Assembly: GCF_008386495.1 (NCBI RefSeq) | Contig: NZ_VTHJ01000075.1 | Span: 1-39,971 of the forward strand | DNA length: 39,971 nt | Source: Streptomyces tailanensis | Lineage (GTDB): Bacteria > Actinomycetota > Actinomycetes > Streptomycetales > Streptomycetaceae | Reading direction: 5' to 3' | In this document: positions 1 through 7,567 of the stretch, one piece after another | How the letters are laid out: every line of letters starts with the position of its first letter | Numbering within the stretch: the first letter of the stretch is position 1 | Notes under the pieces: generated by a model | What the model saw: the letters and a program-made list of their open reading frames with translations, nothing else | Told to the model about the DNA's origin: nothing | Databases searched by the model: none | Made by a program: the position numbers and the translations under genes

Positions 1-41
1 GGTAGCGGCTGATGTCCGCGTAGGTGCGTGCTCTGGGCGTG

Positions 42-86
42 CCGGGCGAAAGCCCTCGTACCGGATGTACTTGGGCTTTCGCCCGG
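42..86. repeat. Perfect 14-bp inverted repeat (intergenic hairpin)
   Basis: The 14-nt arms at 42-55 and 73-86 are perfect reverse complements, separated by 17 nt. The arms carry GGGCGAAAGCCC and its complement. It lies beyond the 3' end of the minus-strand hydrolase gene, so it could act as a terminator for it. I remember this motif as common between Streptomyces genes, but I cannot search for it here. Confidence 0.7.
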
Positions 87-94
87 TGCGGCGG

Positions 95-144
95 TGGGGG
101 CACCTCCCGCTCATGGGGGAGAAGCCGAGAGTGGGGGAGCGTGC
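95..144 (+). repeat. Dispersed G-run palindromic repeat, copy 1
   Basis: This segment has TGGGGG, a C-rich stretch, CGCTC, then AGCCGAGAGTGGGGGA followed by CGTGC. The same ordered blocks recur on the opposite strand at 21472-21516, so the two are members of one dispersed family. No coding potential is apparent in 1-182. Confidence 0.65.
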
Positions 145-182
145 ATGGCGTCGCTCGGCAGACGGGAATGTGACGACAGGAC

Positions 183-1844
183 CTAGCCCCGCCTGAACGT
201 TCCCAAGCCGTCCTTGTCGAACGCCTCGATCGTCACCTGTGTCGCCGTGCCGCCCTGGTCGCCCCGGAACGTGACCCCGGAGGGGCCGCTCGAGTTCTCG
301 CCGACCGTCTCGAAGGAGAAGGTGTCGCCGTCGTAGTGGGTCAGACGGAACGTCATCGGCTTCGGGCCCAGACGGAGGGTGAGTTCGCCGTCTGTCTCGG
401 TGACGGTCAGGGGGCCGTAGTAGGCGTTGCGGTAGGTGCCCGTGTAGGCGGAGGCGGGGCGGGGCTCGGCCGCGTCGTCCGGGGGGTTGGCGTAGTCGGT
501 GGTGGAGCGGGCCTTCTGCTCCTCCTGCGCGTAGACCCCGCCGATGAGGTCCAGCCAGTCCTCGGTCGGCTTGCCGTGCTGGGCCGTGTCGAGGAAGTCC
601 AAGGCGATGGCGTCCGCGAGGCCGACGGGGGCGCCGTTGGTGAGGACGGCGATGCCGAGCTCTTCGCCGGGCAGCATCGTGACGTTGGTATTGGCGCCCA
701 GGGCGAAGGCGCCGGAGTGGCTCAGGCGCAGGCGGCCCAGGTCGTCGTAGGCGACGTTCCAGCCGAGGCCGTAGAAGCTCGCGCGGCCCGCCGGGGCGGG
801 CGGCGGCTGGGCGACGATCGCGGGGACGTGGGTGCGTTTGAGGGGGTCGGCGGCGATGATCTGCTCGCCGTCCAGCTCGCCGTTCGCGAGCTGGAGGCGC
901 AGCCAGCGCGAGAGGTCGCGGGCCGTGGAGCTCGCGCCGCCCGCCGGGGACTGCGCGTCGGCGTCCCGGACGTGCTTCGCCTCCCAGGCGACGCTGCCCG
1001 TCCCGTTGCCGCCGCTGTCGCCCTCGTCGGTGCGGACATGAGCGAAGGCCTTGTTCGTCGCGCTCTCGTAGTCGCTGAAGCGGGAGCTGGTGTCGTCCAT
1101 GCCGGCCGGCTTGTAGAGCAGGCCCTCGGAGAGCTTCTCCCAACTCGTCCCGGCCGCGTCGGCGACGGCCTCCCCCGCCGCCGTGACACCGAAGTTGGTG
1201 TACGCGTAGCTCGCGCGGAACGGTGTCAGGGGCTCCAGGCGCAGGTGTTCGAGGATGTACTTCCGGTCGTAGCCGAGGTCTTCGAGGAGGTCTCCGGCGT
1301 GGTCGGGCAGTCCGCTGCGGTGTGCGAACAGATCGGCCACGGTGACGTGTTCGGTCACCCAGGGGTCCTTCAGGGCGAAGTCCGGGAGGTGTTCGGCCAC
1401 CGGGTCGTCCCAGGCGGCGGACTTGTCGCCGACGGCCCCGGCGACCACGGTCGACGCCAGCGGCTTCGACAGGGACGCCAGTTGGAACACCGTGTCCGGG
1501 CCGACCTCGGCCTCCTGACCGACGTGCCGTTTGCCGAAGCCGTCCAGGCGGACGACCTCGTCCTTGTGGACGACGGCCACCGCGACGCCCGGGACGCCGG
1601 TGCGGTCCATGCCCTTGTCGACGATGGAGTCGAGGGCGTCGACGGCCCGGTCGACATCGTCCTGGGTGAGCCGGGGCGGCGGCTGAGGCGGGGGAGCGGC
1701 GGAGGCGGTGCCGAACGGGACACCGCCGAGGACGAGGGCGGGGGTGAGGAGCGAGGCCAAGGCCGTCGCGACCCGCGCCCTGCTCCTATGACGTGTCCTC
1801 GCGTGCCGAACACCCGTGGGCTTGTTCACCTGCCGAACACCCAT
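183..1844 (-). CDS. Secreted serine hydrolase, class C beta-lactamase / DD-peptidase fold
   Basis: A 553-aa exported hydrolase of the beta-lactamase (AmpC/EstB-like, PF00144) family. Numbering from the upstream TTG, the catalytic triplets are visible: S128-L-S-K131 (nucleophile and general base), Y218-T-N220, and H379-S-G381 in place of KTG. An Arg-rich n-region and a hydrophobic stretch ending ASA at about residue 53 form a signal peptide, followed by a Pro-rich linker. Residues about 470-557 look like the C-terminal beta domain (DUF3471-type) that often follows this fold. The start is uncertain: ATG at 1844 is used here, but an in-frame TTG lies at 1856 and neither has a convincing Shine-Dalgarno site. 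The substrate may be a D-amino-acid peptide, an ester or a beta-lactam; sequence alone does not say which. It is monocistronic. Confidence 0.85.
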   Translation of the reverse strand: MGVRQVNKPTGVRHARTRHRSRARVATALASLLTPALVLGGVPFGTASAAPPPQPPPRLTQDDVDRAVDALDSIVDKGMDRTGVPGVAVAVVHKDEVVRLDGFGKRHVGQEAEVGPDTVFQLASLSKPLASTVVAGAVGDKSAAWDDPVAEHLPDFALKDPWVTEHVTVADLFAHRSGLPDHAGDLLEDLGYDRKYILEHLRLEPLTPFRASYAYTNFGVTAAGEAVADAAGTSWEKLSEGLLYKPAGMDDTSSRFSDYESATNKAFAHVRTDEGDSGGNGTGSVAWEAKHVRDADAQSPAGGASSTARDLSRWLRLQLANGELDGEQIIAADPLKRTHVPAIVAQPPPAPAGRASFYGLGWNVAYDDLGRLRLSHSGAFALGANTNVTMLPGEELGIAVLTNGAPVGLADAIALDFLDTAQHGKPTEDWLDLIGGVYAQEEQKARSTTDYANPPDDAAEPRPASAYTGTYRNAYYGPLTVTETDGELTLRLGPKPMTFRLTHYDGDTFSFETVGENSSGPSGVTFRGDQGGTATQVTIEAFDKDGLGTFRRG

Positions 1845-1925
1845 GTGTTCATTCAAACGGGTGAGCCGGGCTTTGTCCTGCGGAGGGCGGAGGGCGGAGG
1901 GCGGAGGAGCGGACCCGGCCCGGGG

Positions 1926-2795
1926 TCACGCCGGTGCGGACACGCCCTCCTGCTCGGCCTTCTGCTCGCCCTCCTGCTCGGCCTCCACGCGCGCGTTCCA
2001 CTCCTTCTTCGACGCCTGCCAGCCGTCCTCGTCGTGGCCGAGGCGCCAGTAGCCGGAGATCGACAGGTCCTCGCGCGGAATCTGAAGCTCGACGCGCAGC
2101 ATCCGGCGCAGCTCCTTCACGAAGCCTGCCTCGCCGTGCACGAAGGCGTGCAACCGGCCTTCGGGGAACTCCAGCGCGCGTACGGCCTCGACGAGGACCG
2201 AGCCGACGGGGCGGTCGCCACGGTGCAGCCAGACGACGTCCACATCGGAGTTGATCTTCTGCTCTTCCTCGGCGCCGGCGATCTCGACGAGCGCATGGAC
2301 CCTGGCCCCGTCGGGCAGGGCCTCCAGCGAGGCGCCGATCGCGGGCAGGGCGCTCTCGTCGCCGACGAGCAGATGCCAGTCGGCCTCCGGGTTCGGCGCG
2401 TAGGCACCGCCGGGGCCCAGGAAACGGACCAGTTCGCCCGGCTGGACCCGCGTCGCCCACGGGCCGGCGAGGCCCTCGTCGCCGTGGAGCACGAAGTCGA
2501 TGGTCAGCTCGCGCAGTTCGGGATCCCAGGCGCGCACGGTGTACGTCCGGGTCACGGGCCACTGGTCCCGGGGGAACTCCGCGCGGATGCGCTCCATGTC
2601 GAAGGGCTCCGGGTAGGTCACGCCCTCGGGGCCGAACAGGAGCTTGACGTAATGGTCGGTGCTGCCGCGTGTACTGAACTCGGCGAGGCCGTCGCCGCCG
2701 AGGACGACCCGCTGCATGTGCGGGGTGAGCCGCTCGGTGCGGACGACTCGCGCGGAGTGGGGCTTCGGGGTCCTGCGTACCGGACGCTCTGCCAT
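1926..2795 (-). CDS. Siderophore-interacting protein (SIP/ViuB family FAD ferric reductase)
   Basis: A 289-aa cytosolic flavoprotein that probably reduces ferric siderophores using NAD(P)H to release iron. The N-terminal half is the FAD-binding barrel, with an RTYTVRAWD motif (R-x-Y-T flavin binding) followed by the FVLHGDEGLAGPWA stretch typical of the SIP family. The second half is the NAD(P)H-binding SIP domain (LLVGDESALPAI). The C-terminus is a repetitive Glu/Gln/Ala tail. The ATG at 2795 is chosen because GGAGG lies 5 nt upstream (2801-2805); the in-frame TTG at 2807 would overlap that ribosome-binding site. An iron box sits directly upstream, so expression should rise under iron starvation. 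Confidence 0.9.
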   Translation of the reverse strand: MAERPVRRTPKPHSARVVRTERLTPHMQRVVLGGDGLAEFSTRGSTDHYVKLLFGPEGVTYPEPFDMERIRAEFPRDQWPVTRTYTVRAWDPELRELTIDFVLHGDEGLAGPWATRVQPGELVRFLGPGGAYAPNPEADWHLLVGDESALPAIGASLEALPDGARVHALVEIAGAEEEQKINSDVDVVWLHRGDRPVGSVLVEAVRALEFPEGRLHAFVHGEAGFVKELRRMLRVELQIPREDLSISGYWRLGHDEDGWQASKKEWNARVEAEQEGEQKAEQEGVSAPA

Positions 2796-2811
2796 GACGG
2801 CCTCCAAATAC

Positions 2812-2830
2812 CTAGCTAAGGCTTACCTAA
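2812..2830 (-). promoter_or_regulatory. Iron box (DmdR/IdeR operator) upstream of the SIP gene
   Basis: The 19-nt CTAGCTAAGGCTTACCTAA closely matches the actinobacterial iron box TTAGGTTAGGCTNACCTAA and is itself a near-palindrome. It ends 17 bp before the ATG at 2795, a position suited to repression by Fe(II)-loaded DmdR/IdeR. Match by eye; no scoring was done. Confidence 0.85.
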
Positions 2831-2982
2831 GTTAGCATCTCCCCCTCATGAACACCTCACGCTCGCCGCGTGTATCACGACTTTTGCGCTGTGAGTCGCG
2901 CCTCAAAGCCCTCACAGCGAGCCCTCACAACGAGCCCTCACAACCCGAGTGTCGTGCCACCCCCTCGCGTACGCCCCTCCCT

Positions 2983-3024
2983 ACCCCTGAAGCGTCACCC
3001 CTGAAGCGTCACCCCTGAAGTGTC
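2983..3024. repeat. Three tandem 14-bp units ACCCCTGAAGCGTC
   Basis: Two exact copies (2983-2996, 2997-3010) and a third with one change (3011-3024). The array overlaps the 3' end of the exonuclease gene: its stop codon at 3009-3011 and last codons lie within the repeat. The remainder of 2836-3008 has other short repeats (GAGCCCTCACA) but no gene that I can see. Confidence 0.8.
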
Positions 3025-3941
3025 GTGAGCAGCCGCTGCAACGATCCCCCCAGACCCCAGCGCGCGGCCAGCGCCTCCAGCACGGCCGGGTCCTTCGGCG
3101 TCCGCGGCAGTGCCGTGTCGACGTCCGGCAACGGTACGTCGACGGCCACCCGTACGACCCTGGGCGCGACCGCAACATAAGATCGCGCCTCGTCGAGCCG
3201 TTTGCGTTGCGACGGGGTGAGCCCGGCCGCCGGGTCGTCGGCCGCGGCCATGATGCCGGCCAGGTCGCCGAACCGGTCGAGCAGCTTCGCGGCCGTCTTC
3301 TCGCCGATGCCGGGCACCCCCGGCAGCCCGTCGCTCGGGTCGCCGCGCAGCAGGGCCAGATCCACGTACCCTCGGCCGTCCACCCCGTACTTCTCGCGCA
3401 GCACCGCCTCATCAGTGAGCTGCAGCGTCCCCACACCCTTGAGCGGGTACAGCACGCGCACCGCGCGCTCGTCGTCGACCAGCTGATACAGGTCGCGGTC
3501 GCCGGTGACGATGTCGACCGGGTCCTTCGCGAGGGCCGTGAACGTGCCGATCACGTCGTCCGCCTCATATCCGGCGACGCCCACGCGCGCGATACCGAGC
3601 GCGTCCAGCACCGCTTCGATGACCGGCACCTGCGGCGACAGGGTGTCCGGCACTTCCTCCTCATCGGGCCCGACCGCGTGCTCCTCGGCGACGCGGTGCG
3701 CCTTGTAGGAGGGGATCAGGTCGACCCGCCACTGCGGCCGCCAGTCCGCGTCCATGCACGCCACCAGGTCCGTCGGCCGATGGTCCCGGACCAAGCGGTC
3801 GATGAACTCCAGCAGCCCGCGCACGGCGTTCACCGGGGTGCCGTCCGGGGCCTTCACGGAATCCGGCACCCCGAAGTAGGCGCGGAAGTAGAGCGAGGCT
3901 GTGTCGAGGAGCATCAGGCGTCGGGTCACGCCCCGCATCAT
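3009..3941 (-). CDS. Stand-alone 5'-3' exonuclease (FEN / Pol I N-terminal domain family)
   Basis: A 310-aa structure-specific 5' nuclease, equivalent to the N-terminal domain of DNA polymerase I but encoded alone; it probably removes RNA primers and flaps. Metal-binding acidic motifs appear in order: MLLDTASLYFRAYFG, MDADWRP, YEADDVIGTF, VTGDRDLYQLVDD, and the helix-three-turn-helix LRGDPSDGLPGVPGIGEKTA. An in-frame open frame runs far upstream to about 4238 but crosses a tandem repeat and is not conserved-looking. I chose the ATG at 3941 (a second ATG is at 3938). Shine-Dalgarno is weak at both, and MLLDTAS at 3914 is a further option. The gene's 3' end runs into a 14-bp tandem repeat. Confidence 0.9.
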   Translation of the reverse strand: MMRGVTRRLMLLDTASLYFRAYFGVPDSVKAPDGTPVNAVRGLLEFIDRLVRDHRPTDLVACMDADWRPQWRVDLIPSYKAHRVAEEHAVGPDEEEVPDTLSPQVPVIEAVLDALGIARVGVAGYEADDVIGTFTALAKDPVDIVTGDRDLYQLVDDERAVRVLYPLKGVGTLQLTDEAVLREKYGVDGRGYVDLALLRGDPSDGLPGVPGIGEKTAAKLLDRFGDLAGIMAAADDPAAGLTPSQRKRLDEARSYVAVAPRVVRVAVDVPLPDVDTALPRTPKDPAVLEALAARWGLGGSLQRLLTTLQG

Positions 3942-3970
3942 GCCGTACACCACCGACAGGCCGCCCCCGA

Positions 3971-4055
3971 AGCGGACGCGAACACGATCCAGCGCGGACG
4001 CGAACACGATCCAGCGCGGGCGCGGACACGATTCAGCGGGGCCTAGACACGATTC
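3971..4055. repeat. About four tandem ~22-bp units upstream of the exonuclease
   Basis: Units begin near 3971, 3991, 4013 and 4035 and share the core GCGGACGCGAACACGATCC, with drift in the last two. A partial fifth unit follows to about 4075. The array is just upstream of the exonuclease start, so it could contain its promoter or be a variable minisatellite. Confidence 0.75.
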
Positions 4056-4326
4056 GGCGCGGACGCGGACCCGCGCACGCGCCAGGCGTACGCGCCGCGC
4101 GTGTGCACCAGTGAACGATCTGCGAGGCCGACCACTTTCCCGTTTGCCCTGCTCAGGCCCAGGCATGCGCAGCCCGGGAGCAAAGCGGGGCCGGCCTGCC
4201 GACCCTGCGAAGACCTGGTGAAAACAGTGTGGTGCCACCGGTCGGGCGGGCCGATCCCGCCGCGCTCCACGGCCGTCCTGCGGGCGGGGGAGGCGGGCCG
4301 TCCTGTTTGCGAACCGAGAGGTACCT

Positions 4327-5113
4327 GTGTCAGCCAGTCAGCCCACCAGGCTCCAGGCCGAAAACCTGTGCAAGGTCTTCGCAGAAGATCCGACGAAGCG
4401 GTGGAACGCCTCCGCGCCGGCGCCGACCGCGCCGAACTGCGCGCTGACGGCACCACCCCCGCCGTGATCGACGCCTCCTTCACCGTGGAGGCGGGCCAGA
4501 TCTCCGTCGTCATGGGCCTGTCCGGCTCCGGCAAGTCCACCCTGCTGCGCATGCTCAACGGGCTCCTGGAGCCCACCGCGGGCCACGTCCGCTTCGACGG
4601 CCGGGCCCTGACCGCGCTGAGCGACCGCGAACTGCGCGCGGTCCGCGCGCACGGCATCAGCATGGTCTTCCAGCACTTCGCGCTCTTCCTGCACCGCAGC
4701 GTCCTGGAGGACGCCGCGTACGGCCTGGAGGTCCAGGGTGTACCGCGCGCCGAACGCGAGAAACGTGCACCGAGGCGCTCGCCCTCTGCGGCTGGCCGGC
4801 TGGGAGAAGTCCTGGCCCGACGAGCTGTCCGGCGGTATGCAGCAGCGCGTCGGTCTGGCCCGTGCCCTCGCCGCGGACGCCGATCCGCTGCTCATGGACG
4901 AGTCGTTCAGCGCGCTCGACCCGCTGATCCGCCGCGACATGCAGGACCAGCTGCTCCAGCTGCAGAAGACCCTCAAGAAGACCATCGTGTTCATCACGCA
5001 CGACCTCAACGAGACCATGCGCCTGGGCGACCGCATCGCCGTCATGCGCGACGGCCGTACCGTCCAGACCGGCACCGCCGAGGACATCCTCCTCCGCCCG
5101 GCCGACGACTCCG
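4327..5113 (+). pseudogene. Broken ATP-binding subunit of a glycine betaine/proline ABC transporter (ProV/OpuAA)
   Basis: GTG at 4327 follows GAGAGG with 5-nt spacing, and the first codons read SASQPTRLQAENLCKVF, as in ProV. The reading frame then breaks near 4381. The second frame carries the linker DEAVERLRAGA, Walker A GLSGSGKST and the Q-loop FQHFALF. The frame breaks again near 4765 and near 4793, and the third frame carries the signature LSGGMQQRVGLARAL, Walker B PLLMDESFSALDP and the H-loop FITHDLNE. Each break fits loss of one G or C. After PADD (about 5110) homology stops, so the C-terminal regulatory (CBS-type) part is missing. No full-length ATPase can be made. Sequencing error could explain the 1-nt breaks but not the missing domain. 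Confidence 0.85.
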
Positions 5114-5118
5114 CTGGG

Positions 5119-5905
5119 CATCTGGGCGGCCCGTTCGAAGACGGTGAGCGCGGCCGTACGTCCCCTCCTGGACCTGCTCCTGACGATGCCGTCGATGGTG
5201 CTGCTGATCCCGGCCATCATCTTCTTCGGCCTCGGCACCGCGGCCGGCGTCGTCGCCACGCTGATCTTCGCGCTCGCCCCCGGCGTCCGCATGACCGAGC
5301 TGGGCATCCGCCAGGTGGACGCCGAACTCGTCGAAGCGGCCGAGGCGTTCGGTGGCACACCCCGGGGCACCCTGCTGTGCATGCAGGGTGCCCCGGGGTG
5401 TGCCCGACCATCATGGCGGACGTCAACGCCAACCAGGTCATCATGCTGAGCGTCTCTGACTGGCCGAGTGACTCCTCAACGTTGCTCAGGGTGTGAGGCC
5501 AATCGCCTTCGTGCCCTGGTGCTGAGCGGCAGGTGCCGCCAGCCCGCGTGGCACGCCCCTCCGGACGCTGGTCGATCAGGCCGCATGACCCGACCGAGGA
5601 GGGTGCCCGACGTCGCCTGGGCACCGGGCGTGCACATGACAGTCTGTCACGATATCGCTACGGATCACTAATCGGACTGGTGGCCCTGTCGGTCGGCCGT
5701 CATCGTCGGCACTGGCGGCCCATGGGCACCTTCCGCCCCTCCGCCGGCACCGCCGAGGCCTCCGCCACGAACGTCGGCAAGGCCAAGGAGATCAACATCG
5801 GCTACGTCCCGTGGGACGAGGGCATCGCCTCCACCTACCTGTGGAAGGAGCTCCTGGAGCGACGCGGCTTCGACGTCACCACCACCCAGTACGCGGCCGG
5901 CCCCA
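5119..5905 (+). pseudogene. Remnant of the fused permease / substrate-binding protein (ProW-ProX, OpuAB-AC type)
   Basis: From about 5119 the sequence enters the middle of a ProW-type permease: LGIWAARSKTV, then TMPSMVLLIPAIIFFGLG and the EAA-loop-like IRQVDAELVEAAEAFGGTP. The permease N-terminus is absent and the junction with the ATPase remnant is abrupt, indicating a deletion. The frame breaks again around 5404 (PTIMADVN continues in another frame) and homology fades near 5450. At about 5757-5900 a piece of a ProX-type binding protein appears (AKEINIGYVPWDEGIAS, then WKELLERRGFDV). It stops at QYAAGP, where unrelated coding sequence begins. Permease and binding protein were probably once one fused gene, as in some Streptomyces. 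Confidence 0.8.
5354..5404. repeat. Perfect 22-bp-arm palindrome inside the permease remnant
   Basis: The arms 5354-5375 and 5383-5404 are exact reverse complements around a 7-nt loop (TGTGCAT). It falls where intact ProW genes encode the segment after EAFGTTPR, and the encoded LLCMQGAPGCARP differs from the expected permease sequence. It could fold into a very stable RNA hairpin or DNA cruciform. Confidence 0.9.
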
Positions 5906-6565
5906 GGACTTCGGCCCGGGCGCCAGCCAGGCCTCACTCGCACCGAACGGACGCGGTGGTTGCGTACTGGCGTACGAGAAAGATCCGGACAACCACATCG
6001 CGGTCCGCGGCTACCCCGGTCTCGACGCCCTTCTGGCAGGTGAGGCCGACCGTGCCTTCGACGCTCCCCGCACCCTCTCGCGCTGCGCCGAGGGCACGCC
6101 CGATGTCACCGCAGTGGACGGCGACACGGTCGAACTCACCGGCCACTACCAGGAGTCGTGCGGAACGGACCGCCAACTCCGGGGCACGCTGAGGGACTTC
6201 ACCACCTGGCACGCCGAGCCCGATGACCGGCTGGACCGTGCCGTCGCGGCCTGGGGGACGGCCGGGAACATCGGCGACCGCACCCGCGTTGCATTGGATG
6301 GCGAACCCATCGTGCTGATCGAGGGCCAGCACCGGCGCGACGACTTCCGCAGTTGGCGAACGTACGCCTACGATCCGGTGACCGGACGCGCCGGCAGCCT
6401 CACTCCGCGCACCCAGGGCGGCAGCGAGGCCCTGGCCAACCCGTCGGCCACCGTCCTTGCCACGCCCGAGGGGCGTTCCGCGCTCCTGGTCAGCCTCTTC
6501 GTACCGCGGGAGGGGGGGCGGCGCGCGGCGAGGCGGGACAGCTCGTCTACTGGCGCGAACTGTGA
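5906..6565 (+). pseudogene. Truncated, frameshifted gene of unknown function
   Basis: From about 5906 a long stretch with normal Streptomyces codon bias encodes AYEKDPDNHIAVRGYPG and, later, IVLIEGQHRRDDFRSWRTYAYD. The reading frame appears to break in the G-run near 6515, after SLFVP; the other frame supplies a plausible native C-terminus GEAGQLVYWREL ending at TGA 6563-6565. There is no proper N-terminus: it is joined directly to the binding-protein remnant, so the same deletion probably removed its 5' end. I do not recognise the family. The style suggests an exported hypothetical protein. Confidence 0.6.
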
Positions 6566-6760
6566 GCATGAACCCCTCCCCGGTTTACAGGGATGTGACG
6601 GGCGCATGAAACGGTTTGCCGAACATGCGTAGGGTGCAGAGAACTCATCAGGAGATGTGCGCCGGATGAGTCCCGTATGAGTCCGGGGCCGGTGGGCATC
6701 CGTAACCGGACCCGTAGGCGTCCGAGAGCCGACCGACGAGCGAAGGAGGGAGCCGGAGCT

Positions 6761-7360
6761 ATGGGCGACCACAAAGAACAGCCCCTTCGGGTGGGCGCGG
6801 CCGTCCGGCGGCGGCGCCGGGCACTGGAGCTCACCCTCTCCGTCGTGGCCGAGCGCAGCGGCCTGTCGGTTCCCTTCCTCAGCCAGGTCGAGAACGAGAG
6901 GGCCCGCCCCAGCAAGCCCTCCCTGGAGCGCATCGCCGACGCGCTCGGCACCACCGCGGTCGAACTGCTCGCCGCGGCCGACCCGGCGTGCAGCGTCGAT
7001 GTCGTACGCGCTGAAGCCGCCGACGACGGTTTCATGCCCGCCGAGTCCCGCTCACGCTCCCTGGTGCGCGGTCACCACCAGCTGCACGCCATGGAGTTCA
7101 CCGGCGATCACGACGAGGGCCGCGAGGTCCAGCACCGCAACGACGAGCTGATGTACGTCGCCGACGGTGCCGTCGAGGTCGAGGCCGAGGGACGCGCCAA
7201 CCGGCTCGGGCGCGGCGACACGCTGTACATGTCCGGTGGCGTACGGCACCGGTGGCGGGCCACCGTGCCCGACACCCGCGTGATCGTGGTGGCCGTCGCC
7301 GACCACATCGAGGCCCTGGAGGACCGCCACGGAGGGCGCGGCCGAATGGGGGGTGCCTGA
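6761..7360 (+). CDS. XRE-family regulator with C-terminal cupin domain
   Basis: A 199-aa cytosolic transcription factor. Residues about 10-65 form a helix-turn-helix of the XRE/Cro type (LSVVAERSGLSVPFLSQVEN). Residues about 105-185 form a cupin sensor domain with the pattern YVADGAVEVEAEGR ... GDTLYMSGGVRHRWRA, a likely small-ligand or metal pocket. This architecture is typical of PuuR-like regulators of amine, polyamine or amino-acid catabolism. The ATG at 6761 is preceded by AAGGAGGG, about 10 nt away. It lies between the dead transporter and the amine locus; its target is unknown. A near-duplicated ATGAGTCC element at about 6665-6685 could be an operator. Confidence 0.85.
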   Translation: MGDHKEQPLRVGAAVRRRRRALELTLSVVAERSGLSVPFLSQVENERARPSKPSLERIADALGTTAVELLAAADPACSVDVVRAEAADDGFMPAESRSRSLVRGHHQLHAMEFTGDHDEGREVQHRNDELMYVADGAVEVEAEGRANRLGRGDTLYMSGGVRHRWRATVPDTRVIVVAVADHIEALEDRHGGRGRMGGA

Positions 7361-7410
7361 GGGCTCGGGTGGTGCGGTCGGTTGGGCGGCTGCGGGTGGG
7401 CGGGGGTTGC

Positions 7411-7482
7411 TCGCGCAGTTCCCCGCGCCCCTGAAAAGCGCGGGCGCGCCCGGTGTTTTTAGGGGCGCGGGGAACTGCGCGA
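7411..7482. repeat. Dispersed palindromic repeat, family A copy 1 (likely terminator)
   Basis: The arms 7411-7432 and 7461-7482 are perfect 22-nt reverse complements centred on CAGTTCCCCGCGCCCC. A G-T pair and four A-T pairs extend the stem inward. It lies 50 bp after the XRE-cupin stop. The same arms recur at 23916-23989 and, half-preserved, at 29971. The position after genes suggests a factor-independent terminator spread as a mobile repeat. Confidence 0.85.
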
Positions 7483-7567
7483 CAAGCCCCCACTCGCCCG
7501 CACCCGGCATCGCAACCGCACCCACCCGAGCTCTCAGGCACCCGCCCCTCGGGCATAAGCTGGAGTT

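Noticed and set aside
183..1844. Resistance beta-lactamase
   Set aside because: Family motifs fit a broad class of serine hydrolases and DD-peptidases, with HSG in place of KTG. Drug resistance cannot be claimed.
336..2819. 827-codon plus-strand open frame
   Set aside because: It is antisense to two well-supported minus-strand genes (serine hydrolase and SIP) and has no recognisable motif. High GC makes long shadow frames common.
3942..4238. Longer N-terminus for the 5'-3' exonuclease
   Set aside because: The extension is Arg-rich, encoded by the tandem repeat, and precedes the family's conserved start MLLDTAS.
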